DNA from: Zymomonas mobilis subsp. pomaceae ATCC 29192
GTDB taxonomy: Bacteria > Pseudomonadota > Alphaproteobacteria > Sphingomonadales > Sphingomonadaceae
Length of the DNA stretch: 64,000 bases
Direction of reading: 5' to 3'
Assembly: GCF_000218875.1 (NCBI RefSeq)
Contig: NC_015709.1
Coordinates: 1,681,001 to 1,745,000 of the forward strand
The position numbers and the translations under genes are program-made. The notes beneath the pieces are model-generated. The model searched no databases. It had not been told where the DNA came from and was given only the letters and a program-made list of their open reading frames with translations. Shown here one piece after another: positions 26,287 through 35,531 of the stretch. Positions within the stretch are counted from its first letter, which is position 1. Every line of letters begins with the position of its first letter.

Positions 26287-28362
26287 ATGCGTCCTGAAAT
26301 TCTGAACCCGCTATTTGCTGAAACGGAATCCCTAAAGGGGATTGGCCCAGCGCTTGCAAAACCTTTAAAAAAACTAAATCTGACCCGCATCAGGGATTTG
26401 CTTTTCTATCTTCCCTCCGGCCAGTTGACCCGTATTAAAACTGATCATGCCACCGCAAAAGACGTCGGGGCTTCGGTTATTTTGACCTTAACAGCGCGGG
26501 AATATCGTTCTTCAACTGGACGAGGGCCTTTTCGTGTTATCGCCACTGATGGTCAGAATGGGGTTATTCATCTGTTATGGTTTGGTAACAATAGTAGTTG
26601 GGCCAGAAAGCTGATGCCCCTTGGTGAAACCCGCATAGTCACAGGTAAGCTTGATATTTATCAAGATCAGCTTCAAATTGTCCATCCTACGGAAATTCTG
26701 CCGCTTTCTGAAGGGAATAGTATTCCAATAAAGGAAACCCTGTACCCGTTATCAGACGGGTTAACCCATCGCCGACTTTCCCACCTCATTCAACAAGGAA
26801 TGGAACGCGCACCGGATTTACCGGAATGGATTGAACCCACTTTATTACAAAAAAATCAATGGCCCTCATGGCGTCAGGCAATCGAAAGATTGCATAAAAA
26901 CCCTGATGATCGTGACGCAAAAATGCGGATTAGTTATGATGAGCTTTTTGCCAATCAATTGGCTTTAAAACTTATTCGTGCTGCCAATCGCAAAAAGCGG
27001 GGCTTTCCCTTAAAAGGCAATGGGCATTTACGCGATGCTTTGACTTTACCTTTTAAACCGACAGGAGCACAAAGCCGCGCCATGTTGGAAATCGAAGGGG
27101 ATATGCAGCAATCTTCTCCCATGCTGCGGTTGTTACAAGGGGATGTTGGATCAGGTAAGACGTTAGTAGCACTGAATAGTCTTTTGATTGCGGTCGAGGC
27201 CGGTTATCAGGCGGCTTTTTTGGCCCCTACTGAAATCTTGGCGCGGCAGCATTTTGAAACGCTTAGCCAGCAATTAGCGGGCCTTCCTGTTAATATCGCC
27301 CTTTTGACCGGGCGCGATAAAGGTAAATTACGGGAATCTATCCTGATGGGATTGGCTGATGGTTCTATCCATATCTTGGTTGGCACCCACGCCATCTTTC
27401 AGGAAAAGGTCAGCTATAAAAATTTGGGGCTGGCCGTCATTGATGAACAGCATCGTTTTGGGGTAGCACAACGTATGATGCTGGCTGAAAAAGCAGAACA
27501 TACGCCTCATCTGCTTGTTATGACGGCCACGCCTATTCCACGTAGTCTGATGCTGACAGCGCATGGTGAAATGGATGTCAGCCGCTTGGATGAAATGCCC
27601 CCCGGTCGTCAACCCATTGAAACGCGCGTTATTGCTGTGCAAAGAATAGCCGATGTTATCGCTTCTCTTGGTCGTCATATCGCGCAAGGCGGCCAAGCCT
27701 ATTGGGTATGCCCGTTAGTGGGTGAATCTGAAAACGATCTCGATTTTTCTTCTGAAATAGCCTCTGCCGAGCAGCGCTATACGTTATTACAGCAATATTT
27801 CGGCGATAAAGTCGGTTTAGTGCATGGTCGAATGAAAGGCCCGGAAAAAGATAAAGTGATGACAGCTTTTTCCAAAGGGGAAATCGCTGTGCTTGTGGCT
27901 ACCACGGTTATTGAAGTCGGCGTTAATGTGCCTAATGCAACATTAATGATTATTGATCATGCCGAACGGTTCGGGTTAGCACAGCTTCATCAATTAAGAG
28001 GCCGTGTAGGACGGGGAAGTGACCGTTCAGTTTGTTTATTGTTGCGTGGTTCTGAATTGAGCCATGTTGCTCGTGAAAGACTAGCCCTTATTCGTGGCTG
28101 TCATGACGGTTTTCGTTTGGCTGAGGAAGATTTGCGTCTACGCGGCAGCGGTGAAATTTTAGGCACGCGTCAATCTGGCGAAAATGGTTTTCAATTGGCT
28201 TCTCCCGAAGATATTTCAGCCCTTTTGCCTATCGCTAATGATGACGCCCGTTTACTGGTAGATCGTGATGGTGGCCTTTCAGCAGAACGAGGGCAAGCTG
28301 CCCGTAATGCGCTTTATCTTTTTGAACGGGATGCCGCTGTCAGTTTTCTTCGTTCTGGCTGA
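26287..28362 (+). CDS. recG: ATP-dependent DNA helicase RecG
   Basis: Branch-migrating SF2 helicase for stalled forks and recombination intermediates. An N-terminal wedge domain (LKGIGPALAKPLKKLNL, OB-fold RVIATDG) precedes the helicase core with GDVGSGKTLVALNSLL, DEQHRFG, TATPIPRSLMLTAHG and LHQLRGRVGRG. The start MRPEILNPLF at 26287 matches the family N-terminus; an in-frame ATG at 26251 would add 12 residues. The protein is about 691 residues. Confidence 0.96.
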   Translation: MRPEILNPLFAETESLKGIGPALAKPLKKLNLTRIRDLLFYLPSGQLTRIKTDHATAKDVGASVILTLTAREYRSSTGRGPFRVIATDGQNGVIHLLWFGNNSSWARKLMPLGETRIVTGKLDIYQDQLQIVHPTEILPLSEGNSIPIKETLYPLSDGLTHRRLSHLIQQGMERAPDLPEWIEPTLLQKNQWPSWRQAIERLHKNPDDRDAKMRISYDELFANQLALKLIRAANRKKRGFPLKGNGHLRDALTLPFKPTGAQSRAMLEIEGDMQQSSPMLRLLQGDVGSGKTLVALNSLLIAVEAGYQAAFLAPTEILARQHFETLSQQLAGLPVNIALLTGRDKGKLRESILMGLADGSIHILVGTHAIFQEKVSYKNLGLAVIDEQHRFGVAQRMMLAEKAEHTPHLLVMTATPIPRSLMLTAHGEMDVSRLDEMPPGRQPIETRVIAVQRIADVIASLGRHIAQGGQAYWVCPLVGESENDLDFSSEIASAEQRYTLLQQYFGDKVGLVHGRMKGPEKDKVMTAFSKGEIAVLVATTVIEVGVNVPNATLMIIDHAERFGLAQLHQLRGRVGRGSDRSVCLLLRGSELSHVARERLALIRGCHDGFRLAEEDLRLRGSGEILGTRQSGENGFQLASPEDISALLPIANDDARLLVDRDGGLSAERGQAARNALYLFERDAAVSFLRSG

Positions 28363-28506
28363 CATCCACTCCGTCCCAAAGGCGCGAATAATAGCAGACT
28401 TATCCTTCACTCTATCTTTCAAGCGCTTCAATAGGTTTAGTCTGTTTCTCCATATTTTTTGTATGATAGTTTTAAATCTTCCTCTCAATAACAAAACAGA
28501 CCCTTT

Positions 28507-28543
28507 AACGCCTTCACTCCAACCCTAAACGAGGGCGTTTTCA
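28507..28543 (+). terminator. Possible terminator of recG
   Basis: AACGCCTTC (28507-28515) pairs with GAGGGCGTT (28531-28539) with one G-U pair, followed by a short T-run. It lies 144 bp past the recG stop, in a 295-bp convergent gap with tyrS that contains no gene I can support. Confidence 0.45.
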
Positions 28544-28595
28544 GCTTATGATTTTGATAAAGTCATAGAAGCTGTAAAATGGCCTTAACAAAAGA

Positions 28596-28622
28596 AAGCC
28601 TCAGAAAATGATTCTGAGGCTT
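28596..28622 (-). terminator. Rho-independent terminator of tyrS
   Basis: AAGCCTCAGAA (28596-28606) pairs with TTCTGAGGCTT (28612-28622) around a 5-nt loop. On the minus strand TCTTTTGTT follows. It lies 36 bp past the tyrS stop. Confidence 0.85.
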
Positions 28623-28657
28623 CCTGGCCTTGAATAGAGGGGCTCTATCCGAAAAGA

Positions 28658-29890
28658 TTATCTTTCTAGTTGTAAGACGCCATGGGCTTTTTTACCCGCA
28701 GAAATACGCACAGCTTCTGCTCCTACTGTGATGATCGCTTTTTCATCCAAAGCTTTTTCACCATCAATGCGCGCACCGCCGCCGCGTATCATGCGGCGGG
28801 CTTCGGCTTTGGAAGAAACCAGATTTAATCCGACCAAAGCATCAATCAGGCTAATTTCTGTTTTACTTATTGTCATAACAGGTAAGGCATCGCCTGCCAC
28901 ACCTTCTTCAAAGGTACGTTTAGCCGTTTCGGCAGCTTCAAGTGCTGCCTTTTCACCATGCGCCATTTTGGTCGCTTCATTAGCCAGAATTTTTTTCGCC
29001 TCGTTAATCTCGCTGCCTTCAAGGGCGGATAATTTTGCGATTTCATCTAAGGATAAATCAGTAAACAGCTTTAAGAATCGTTCAACATCTGCATCATGGG
29101 TATTACGCCAAAATTGCCAGTAATCATAAGGCGAACACATATCACCATTAAGCCAGACAGCGCCTCCAACGGTCTTTCCCATTTTGACGCCGTCGGCTGT
29201 GGTCATTAAGGGGCTGGTCAGTCCAAAGACTTCTTTACTGTCCATACGGCGCGCTAATTCAATACCGTTGACAATATTACCCCATTGATCTGATCCGCCT
29301 AATTGTAGGGTGACGTCCAATCGACGGGACAGTTCAAGAAAATCATAGGCCTGTAAAATCATATAATTGAATTCGAGGAAGCTTAATGACTGCTCCCGAT
29401 CCAACCGCAATTTGACTGAATCAAAACTTAACATTCGGTTGACTGAAAAATGGCGTCCTACATCGCGTAAAAAAGGAATATACTCAAGCCGGTCTAACCA
29501 TTCAGCATTATTCACCATGACAGCATCTGTCGGTCCATTGCCAAAATGCAAGAAATGCTCAAAAACACGCCGAATAGAGGCGACATTGTTTTTGATGGTA
29601 TCATCATTCAGTAATTGACGGGCTTCGTCTTTAAAGGAAGGATCACCGATTTTACCTGTTCCGCCTCCCATCAAAACAACCGGCTTATGACCGCTTTGCT
29701 GAAGCCGCCGCAACATCATAATCTGTAATAAACTGCCAACATGCAGCGAAGGCGCGGTAGGATCAAAGCCTATATAGGCTGTAATAATGCCTTCTGATGC
29801 GCGTTTATCTAACGCTTCTGCATCGGTAATCTGATGAATATACCCTCGTGTCTCAAGCAAACGCAGAAAGTCAGAACGGAATTGTGCCAT
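28658..29890 (-). CDS. tyrS: Tyrosyl-tRNA synthetase TyrS
   Basis: Class I aminoacyl-tRNA synthetase. The start at 29890 ([20 protein letters not shown]) has TAGG seven bases upstream and fits the family; 29926 is less likely. The HIGH-type motif is PSLHVGSL, the KMSKS-type loop is KMGKTVGG, and [11 protein letters not shown] binds tyrosine. A C-terminal S4 RNA-binding domain ends the protein ([19 protein letters not shown]). Length is 410 residues. It is divergent from anmK. Confidence 0.97.
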   Translation of the reverse strand: MAQFRSDFLRLLETRGYIHQITDAEALDKRASEGIITAYIGFDPTAPSLHVGSLLQIMMLRRLQQSGHKPVVLMGGGTGKIGDPSFKDEARQLLNDDTIKNNVASIRRVFEHFLHFGNGPTDAVMVNNAEWLDRLEYIPFLRDVGRHFSVNRMLSFDSVKLRLDREQSLSFLEFNYMILQAYDFLELSRRLDVTLQLGGSDQWGNIVNGIELARRMDSKEVFGLTSPLMTTADGVKMGKTVGGAVWLNGDMCSPYDYWQFWRNTHDADVERFLKLFTDLSLDEIAKLSALEGSEINEAKKILANEATKMAHGEKAALEAAETAKRTFEEGVAGDALPVMTISKTEISLIDALVGLNLVSSKAEARRMIRGGGARIDGEKALDEKAIITVGAEAVRISAGKKAHGVLQLER

Positions 29891-30054
29891 AATGTGCCTA
29901 TTATGAATAATCGCTGTAAAAACCAACAGCCGTTAAGAAATGCAGATTGCTGTTTAAGGGATTAAAGGATTAAAGTCGAATAAACAGCTTCCTATGGTTT
30001 TCAGCTTATGATGAAAAGAGCAAAGGGCTGGAAAATAAGATCGAGGAAAAACGG

Positions 30055-31152
30055 ATGCTGGCAATCGGACTCATGTCCGGCACGTCTTTAGATGGTGTGG
30101 ATGTTGCTTTAATTGAAACCAACGGCGAAAAACGGGTGCGCCCTTTAGATTTTTCTTTCTACCCTTATAGCGAGGCTGATAAGGATTGTCTGCGCGCGGC
30201 TGCTAGATATGCGCTTACGCTTGCTGCCCCTTGTCCGGTACAGGATAAGGCGATTCTTCATCAGGCGGAAGTAATCGTAACCCAACGTCATATCGAAGCT
30301 GTTGAGGATTTCTTAAAAAAACATAAAGTTGAAGCTACAGCTGTAAAAGTCATTGGTTTCCATGGTCAGACTATTGCGCATCGGCCCGATTTAGGATGGA
30401 CGTGGCAAATTGGAAATGGTGCTGCTTTAGCGCAAGCCACTAGAATCAGCGTTGTTGATGATTTTCGGTCCCATGACGTGCAAGCAGGCGGAGAGGGCGC
30501 ACCACTTATTCCGATTTATCATTGGGCTCTGTTTGCTAACGCACCCCATCCTTTAGCTGTTTTGAATTTAGGCGGAATCGCTAATATCACATGGATAGGG
30601 GATAATGAAAATGATTTGATCGCCTGTGACACAGGTCCGGCTAATGGGCTTATTGATGATTGGGTTAAGGCTAAGGCCAATCTTCATTATGATAAAGATG
30701 GTGCTATTGCAGCCCGAGGTAAGGTACATCAAAATATTATTGATGCCATGATGCATAATGATTTCTTTTTGCTGCCGCCTCCTAAATCATTGGATAGAGA
30801 AGATTTTTCAATATCTCCCGTAGCGCGTTTATCCCTTGAGGATGGCGCTGCTACATTAACAGCCTTTACGGCTGAAACGGTAGCGTATGCATTAAGATTT
30901 TTTCCCAAAAAACCACAACGTATTATTGTCGCAGGGGGCGGACGGCACAATAAGACTATGATAGCTATGCTTAAAGCAAGCTGTGATCTGCCTATCGAAA
31001 TGATTGATGACTGGCACTTTAACGGCGATGCTACCGAAGCTGAAGGCTTTGCTTATCTTGCCGTGAGAAGAGTTTTCAATCGTCCTATCAGTTTTCCTAA
31101 AACAACAGGGGTTTCTCAGCCGATGACGGGAGGGCGTATTCACTATATTTGA
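30055..31152 (+). CDS. anmK: Anhydro-N-acetylmuramic acid kinase AnmK
   Basis: Converts 1,6-anhydro-MurNAc from recycled peptidoglycan to MurNAc-6-phosphate. MSGTSLDGVDVALI at the N-terminus is the ATP-binding signature, with VIGFHGQTIAHRP, VVDDFRSHDVQAGGEGAPL, ANITWIG and IVAGGGRHN following. Length is 365 residues. GAGGA lies seven bases before the ATG. It is divergent from tyrS, a frequent alphaproteobacterial arrangement, and a strong terminator follows. It fits with the lytic transglycosylase MltA nearby, which produces anhydro-muropeptides. Confidence 0.96.
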   Translation: MLAIGLMSGTSLDGVDVALIETNGEKRVRPLDFSFYPYSEADKDCLRAAARYALTLAAPCPVQDKAILHQAEVIVTQRHIEAVEDFLKKHKVEATAVKVIGFHGQTIAHRPDLGWTWQIGNGAALAQATRISVVDDFRSHDVQAGGEGAPLIPIYHWALFANAPHPLAVLNLGGIANITWIGDNENDLIACDTGPANGLIDDWVKAKANLHYDKDGAIAARGKVHQNIIDAMMHNDFFLLPPPKSLDREDFSISPVARLSLEDGAATLTAFTAETVAYALRFFPKKPQRIIVAGGGRHNKTMIAMLKASCDLPIEMIDDWHFNGDATEAEGFAYLAVRRVFNRPISFPKTTGVSQPMTGGRIHYI

Positions 31153-31226
31153 GGCCATAGAGCAAACATAGAAACAAAATTGCTACAAAGTCTAGATTTG
31201 ACTTATTAATTAGATACTACTGTCGA

Positions 31227-31263
31227 ACGACAGCCCGTATTTTTGTCCATAGGGCTGTCGTTT
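31227..31263 (+). terminator. Rho-independent terminator of anmK
   Basis: ACGACAGCCC (31227-31236) pairs perfectly with GGGCTGTCGT (31252-31261), 10 bp with a 15-nt loop, and TTATAA follows. It lies 75 bp after the anmK stop. Confidence 0.75.
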
Positions 31264-31367
31264 ATAAGACATCGCAATATTAGGCCTATTCTTGAACCTT
31301 GCAATATTGAATAAGCACAATAATATTATCTCATTAAAGTGCGTTAATAGTTTTTTATATCGAATTT

Positions 31368-31697
31368 TTATTGTGATACTTCTTCATAAAGAGGTAGAAC
31401 TTTTCTACTATAGGCAGAGATAGCTTCAAAAGAAGAGTTCCTCTCGGCAATTTTAAAACGATATCCATCTTTGATTAAATCGTTAAGATAAAGCCTGTTG
31501 TAGATAAAAGGCCAGACCAAGCAGGATAAACCAAGCGTCGCTATCGCAGTGAGAAACATCAAAAGTGCAAATTTCCAACTACCTCTAAAAATAGCAGGCC
31601 ATATTCCAAAAAAGAAAGTGGTCCATGAAAATCCAATAGGCGCATAACGCGTTTTACCATTGTATGGATTAGCCATGACTAAACGATCAAAGGCCAT
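31368..31697 (-). CDS. Small membrane protein, DUF2628/HrgC-like
   Basis: Protein of 109 residues. The N-terminal NPYNGKTRYAPIGFSWTTFF followed by a hydrophobic region with FGIWPAIFRGSWKFA resembles the DUF2628/HrgC group of small membrane proteins. Two membrane segments are likely, at about 20-35 and 43-68. The C-terminal 35 residues are polar. Function is unknown. It stands alone between anmK and the Smr gene, with AT-rich flanks. Confidence 0.7.
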   Translation of the reverse strand: MAFDRLVMANPYNGKTRYAPIGFSWTTFFFGIWPAIFRGSWKFALLMFLTAIATLGLSCLVWPFIYNRLYLNDLIKDGYRFKIAERNSSFEAISAYSRKVLPLYEEVSQ

Positions 31698-31819
31698 TAT
31701 TCCCCCTGTAATATTTATTATTATTTTTAATCTATAAAATAATATTAAGGGGAAAATAAACCTTATATTTTATTTTAGAATAAATTGAATGTGCGTTAGC
31801 TTATCAATAATTTTAGCTA

Positions 31820-32503
31820 TTATTTTTCACGCTTCCGTCTCAGAATAACATATAAAGCACCGGCCCCTCCATGTTTGGGATGGGCATTTCTAACCGCTGC
31901 AATATGGCTGGCATAAGGGGAAAAACTAAGCCAGTCCCCAATAGCGCCTCTAATTAATCCTCTTGTGATAATTCCTTGATCATTTCGACGGGGAGGACGG
32001 CCCGTGATAATCAATAACACCCTAATACCCTGCATAATCGCTTTTGAAAGCGCCATCTCCAAGACGCGATGGGCGCTAGTCATCGTATAACCGTGAAGAT
32101 CAATGCTTCGTTCGGGTTCGACACTGCCTTTACTCAGGCGGCGATCCCATGAACCATCAAGCGTATCTGGGTTATTTTTCGATGAGGCGAGCGGCGTTGG
32201 GGGTGGCGACAGCATTTTTTGTCGCTCACGCATCCGTTTTGTAACGGCCGCTATCGAAGGTATTTTCTGGGGTAATCGAATATCTTCAACAAGAAGATCT
32301 TCAAAAGATTGATAACGATCCAGATCAAGCGGCTTTACAGTAGAAGCTACTTTTCGCCATAAGATCAAATCTTCAGAAGAAAGCCGGTCTCGGTTGAATT
32401 TAAGCGTAGCAAGAGAGGAGGGGGAATCCTGAAAATCTCCCCTTTTATTTTTTATCTGATCCGGTGCTACCGGATATTTTAGTCCCCTCTTGCGCTTTGT
32501 CAT
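31820..32503 (-). CDS. Smr domain protein
   Basis: Protein of 227 residues with a charged, disordered N-terminal half and a C-terminal Smr (MutS2-type) domain: SIDLHGYTMTSAHRVL is the LDLHG motif, VLLIITGRP is the central strand and HPKHGGAGALYVILRR is the HGGxGALYV motif. Smr domains can cleave DNA or RNA; the target is unknown. The ATG lies 59 bp inside the mltA C-terminus, so the first residues may be misassigned, but no better start is visible before the conserved part. Confidence 0.88.
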   Translation of the reverse strand: MTKRKRGLKYPVAPDQIKNKRGDFQDSPSSLATLKFNRDRLSSEDLILWRKVASTVKPLDLDRYQSFEDLLVEDIRLPQKIPSIAAVTKRMRERQKMLSPPPTPLASSKNNPDTLDGSWDRRLSKGSVEPERSIDLHGYTMTSAHRVLEMALSKAIMQGIRVLLIITGRPPRRNDQGIITRGLIRGAIGDWLSFSPYASHIAAVRNAHPKHGGAGALYVILRRKREK

Positions 32504-33791
32504 GTTTTTCAGAGCCGATTCGCGCGGCTACCCCTTTTGGTAATAAAAGCCATGCAGAACCATGGCTTGCAAGACCACCGGCGATATGCTCCGCTTTGGC
32601 TCCATATCCCCAATAGCTATCAAAACGATTAAGCCCTTTAATAGCGCCTCCTTTGTCTTGTGCAATCCAAACACCATTAACAAATGGAGAATCACCTCCA
32701 TGCTTGGTATCGAGCATCAAAACAACGGGGGCACCCAGAGGAATATAGGCGGGATCAACGGCTAAAGAGGTCTCTGCTATGACAGGAATACCTATGGCAC
32801 CCAGCGGATTTCGATCACCTCGCTCGCGAAAGAAGACATAGCTGGGATTGTTTTCCATGATACCGACGGCTTCAGTCGGATGAGAATGCAACCAATCCGT
32901 AATACCTGACATGGTTGCTTGGCTGTTTTCAAGCGCGCCTTTTTGTACCAGAAGGCGTCCTATAGCTTTATAATCATGCCCGTTCTGTCCATCATATTCG
33001 ACAGGGATAACACGGCCATCCTCTAAAGCAAGACGACCAGACCCTTGAATTTGCAAAAAGAATAAAGCCACCGGATCGGCTGCCCAGGCTATTTCAAGAT
33101 GACGGTTGCTCAAAGCCCCTTTATCAATAGCTGCCCGATCAAAATAAGGTACAAGCTGACCTTTTTCTACTCTGCCGCGTACGGATCGGCCTTTAAGGGT
33201 GCTTTGGAAATCGCCTAGATGCACTTCAATTAAATCGGCAGGACGACGATAAATAGGCGTATTATAGTTGGTTTTGGGTTGTGAAGAGGCCAAAATTTGA
33301 GGTTCGTAATAGCCAGTAACAAAAGCTTTTCCGTCCCCCACTACGACGGGTTCAAAGTAGCGGTCAAAAAATGCTATCGCCTGCCCACTGCTGTTATTGC
33401 CTGTCATAGCTTGTGCGGCACTGCAAGGCGTCGACCAATCCTCTTTCTCTGTCAGTCCACTTTTATCGGTATGCGATATTAAAAACGGACAGGATTGCTG
33501 GAAAGCCGCTAAAGCGGAGGCAGCTTTCTCATTCGTCATGCCAACCCAGCTGACTGAAAAATTCTGTGGGCGAATACCCGCTTGTTTCGCATTTTCTGGC
33601 TGTTTATTGTTATTGGAAGGCGCCACCGGCTTGTTTTTTTCCGCTGATGGCGGTGCTGGCTGGGGTGCCGGTTCTATATGCGGGGGATGAAGCGTCGAAC
33701 AAGCCGATAAGCTTAACCCAAGACTAAGGAATACAGCGGATAACCGCCTTGCTGAAAAACTGGTATCTTTTTTAAACACAACAGAATTCAC
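32445..33791 (-). CDS. mltA: Membrane-bound lytic murein transglycosylase A (MltA), lipoprotein
   Basis: Cleaves peptidoglycan to 1,6-anhydro-muropeptides at the outer membrane. The 448-residue precursor has a lipoprotein signal with LSAC lipobox (Cys about 31), then a Pro-rich linker. The MltA barrel contains FVTGYYEPQILAS and LEIAWAADPVALFFLQIQGSG, and the 3D domain AQDKGGAIKGLNRFDSYWGYG carries the catalytic Asp. The Tim44-domain gene lies directly upstream (gap 6 bp) and the Smr gene overlaps downstream. Confidence 0.95.
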   Translation of the reverse strand: MNSVVFKKDTSFSARRLSAVFLSLGLSLSACSTLHPPHIEPAPQPAPPSAEKNKPVAPSNNNKQPENAKQAGIRPQNFSVSWVGMTNEKAASALAAFQQSCPFLISHTDKSGLTEKEDWSTPCSAAQAMTGNNSSGQAIAFFDRYFEPVVVGDGKAFVTGYYEPQILASSQPKTNYNTPIYRRPADLIEVHLGDFQSTLKGRSVRGRVEKGQLVPYFDRAAIDKGALSNRHLEIAWAADPVALFFLQIQGSGRLALEDGRVIPVEYDGQNGHDYKAIGRLLVQKGALENSQATMSGITDWLHSHPTEAVGIMENNPSYVFFRERGDRNPLGAIGIPVIAETSLAVDPAYIPLGAPVVLMLDTKHGGDSPFVNGVWIAQDKGGAIKGLNRFDSYWGYGAKAEHIAGGLASHGSAWLLLPKGVAARIGSEKHDKAQEGTKISGSTGSDKK

Positions 33792-33797
33792 ATAATC

Positions 33798-34454
33798 TTA
33801 AGAAGCGGCCAATGTTTCCACTAAAAGCCAACTTGTTTTCGGTTCTTGGCGGATATTACGACTAAAAGTCCATACATCATGCGTGGGAAGCGCATCTGCC
33901 GAAGAGCCTGCTACCATGATACCCTCTTGATTACGGACTATAGTCGAAATCCATGCATCATAACTGACCGTAATGATAGCATTATCGCCATCAACACCCG
34001 CTTTTTGCACTACCGCTTTATCAATATTAATCAAGCGATTTTCAAGACTATGCCCTTCTGTCTCACGGTTTTTTATAACATGTTCAAAAGCTTCCATGAC
34101 ATCCTTGCTGATCATGTCAGAAAGTTTAAGACGATCACCCTGCCAAAAAGCATCTAGGATTTTACCGTAAGCCGTTTTTGCCCCTTCGATAAAGGCGGTA
34201 AGATCAAAATGGGAATCGCGACTGACAATACGACGGATGCCGTCCCATGCCTCAGGCAATACGATTTCATCGCGTTTTTTTTCTTCAGAAGCAGGCCGCT
34301 CAAGCTGTCCACTTGGCTGTGCGACAACAGCGGGTGATGCTTCTACCGGTTTTGTAAAACTCTGTTCATGGCCGGTACGGCTTCCAAGGACATTGTAAAG
34401 CCACACGCAAAGCATAGCAGCCACTACCACCAGAACTACAATTTCGACCACCAT
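33798..34454 (-). CDS. Tim44/TimA-domain inner-membrane protein
   Basis: Bitopic protein with one N-terminal membrane helix (MVVEIVVLVVVAAMLCVW) and a C-terminal Tim44-like domain from about 75: FDLTAFIEGAKTAYGKILDAF, then WQGDRLKLSDMISKDVMEAF, ending DVWTFSRN. The homologous mitochondrial protein is part of the import motor; alphaproteobacterial relatives sit beside secB, as here. The ATG at 34454 is preferred over TTG at 34475, but GGAGG lies only one base before it, so the GTG one codon later is also possible. The same strand continues into mltA. Confidence 0.88.
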   Translation of the reverse strand: MVVEIVVLVVVAAMLCVWLYNVLGSRTGHEQSFTKPVEASPAVVAQPSGQLERPASEEKKRDEIVLPEAWDGIRRIVSRDSHFDLTAFIEGAKTAYGKILDAFWQGDRLKLSDMISKDVMEAFEHVIKNRETEGHSLENRLINIDKAVVQKAGVDGDNAIITVSYDAWISTIVRNQEGIMVAGSSADALPTHDVWTFSRNIRQEPKTSWLLVETLAAS

Positions 34455-34623
34455 GCCTCCAAATGCAAAAAGCAACAGAATTCTATTTCTGTTGAAGTAT
34501 TTTATCCTCTATATATAGGCAAGATATATTAGGCTTTCAAACGCCATATATCTAATCTTTATAGGATGGTTCTTTTTTTACGAAAATAAAAATAAGAAAT
34601 ACGGTAAAAATATGGAAATTAAA

Positions 34624-34901
34624 CTATATTTTCACTGAAAAAATCAGAAAATTATCTCTTTCCTTATCAAAGACAGACTTTTGATGTTGGATTTTATCTG
34701 AAAAATAATTCCCAGCTAAAATAGCGGCTTGGATATATTTTGTATCTTCAATAGCTATAGCATAATAAATTTGATATCGATTGGTATTATTCTTTATAAT
34801 GAAGCATTTATACCTTTGGCATCCTATTTCTGTTTCGTGTGTTTTAACTTTTAATATATCCCTTAAAAGAGGGTATCTTTTTCATAAGCAGACAATAACA
34901 T
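34624..34901 (-). pseudogene. Probable frameshifted small gene divergent from secB
   Basis: Within the 471-bp region 34476-34946 a stretch of 85 sense codons is open on the minus strand from 34881 down to a TAG at 34624-34626, with no in-frame ATG. An ATG at 34901 opens the neighbouring frame (MLLSAYEKDTLF, then stop). Joining the two needs one extra base in the A5 run (34878-34882), giving about 92 residues. The predicted peptide (EIGCQRYKCFIIKNN ... AAILAGNYFSDKIQ) is not recognised. It could be a decayed gene, a sequencing error in a homopolymer, or chance in AT-rich DNA. The rest of the gap shows nothing else. Confidence 0.35.
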
Positions 34902-34946
34902 CTTAATTTCAAAGGCTGTTGTTAAACCTAGCTAAAGGAGGCTTTT

Positions 34947-35444
34947 ATGTCTGGAAACAAATTTAATTCTGCCCAAGACAATAATGATAATAACGTGCCC
35001 CAAGTGAATATTCTTGCCCAGTATATCAAGGATCTCTCTTTTGAGAATCCTAATGCACCGGCGGTTTATCAATGGCAGACACAGCCCCATATTGAAGTGC
35101 AATTTAATATTGGTACGCAAGCCATGGCACAGGATGTCTATGAAGTTGCCTTAAAAATAGATGTCTCTGCCAAAACCGACGATGGTATCGTTTTTCATAT
35201 TGAATTAGTTTACAGTGGCTTGTTTGCGATCAAGAACGTTCCTGCTGATCAGATTCAACCTTTCCTTTATATTGAAGCACCACGGATTCTTTTCCCCTTC
35301 GTTCGTCGTATTTTAGCCGATTGTGTCCGTGACGGTAATTTCCCGCCTTTAATGTTAGAACCCCTCGATTTTGCAGCCCTTTATATGCAGCAAGCCGAAC
35401 AGCAGGACATGCTTTCCAATGCGGAACCAGCAGGTCAGGCCTAA
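34947..35444 (+). CDS. secB: Protein-export chaperone SecB
   Basis: Homotetrameric cytosolic chaperone that holds preproteins unfolded for SecA. The order VNILAQYIKDLSFENPNAP, QFNIGTQAM, YEVALKIDVSAK, FHIELVYSGLF and the conserved ILFPFVRRILADCVRDGNFPP segment is complete. Length is 165 residues. AAAGGAGG lies about five bases before the ATG. The Tim44-domain gene upstream is divergent, as is typical in alphaproteobacteria. Confidence 0.97.
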   Translation: MSGNKFNSAQDNNDNNVPQVNILAQYIKDLSFENPNAPAVYQWQTQPHIEVQFNIGTQAMAQDVYEVALKIDVSAKTDDGIVFHIELVYSGLFAIKNVPADQIQPFLYIEAPRILFPFVRRILADCVRDGNFPPLMLEPLDFAALYMQQAEQQDMLSNAEPAGQA

Positions 35445-35476
35445 AAATTAAGCGCTATTTTATAGCCAAAGACAAG

Positions 35477-35504
35477 GAAAGCCGCTTACAAGCGGCTTTC
35501 TTTA
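35477..35504 (+). terminator. Rho-independent terminator of secB
   Basis: GAAAGCCGCT (35477-35486) pairs perfectly with AGCGGCTTTC (35491-35500) around a 4-nt loop and TTTATATT follows. It lies between secB and murJ. Confidence 0.85.
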
Positions 35505-35531
35505 TATTGTTTATATTATCCAGATCGCGAT

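Noticed and set aside
28265-28528. ORFs on both strands across the recG end
   Set aside because: They overlap conserved recG codons and AT-rich spacer and have no independent support.
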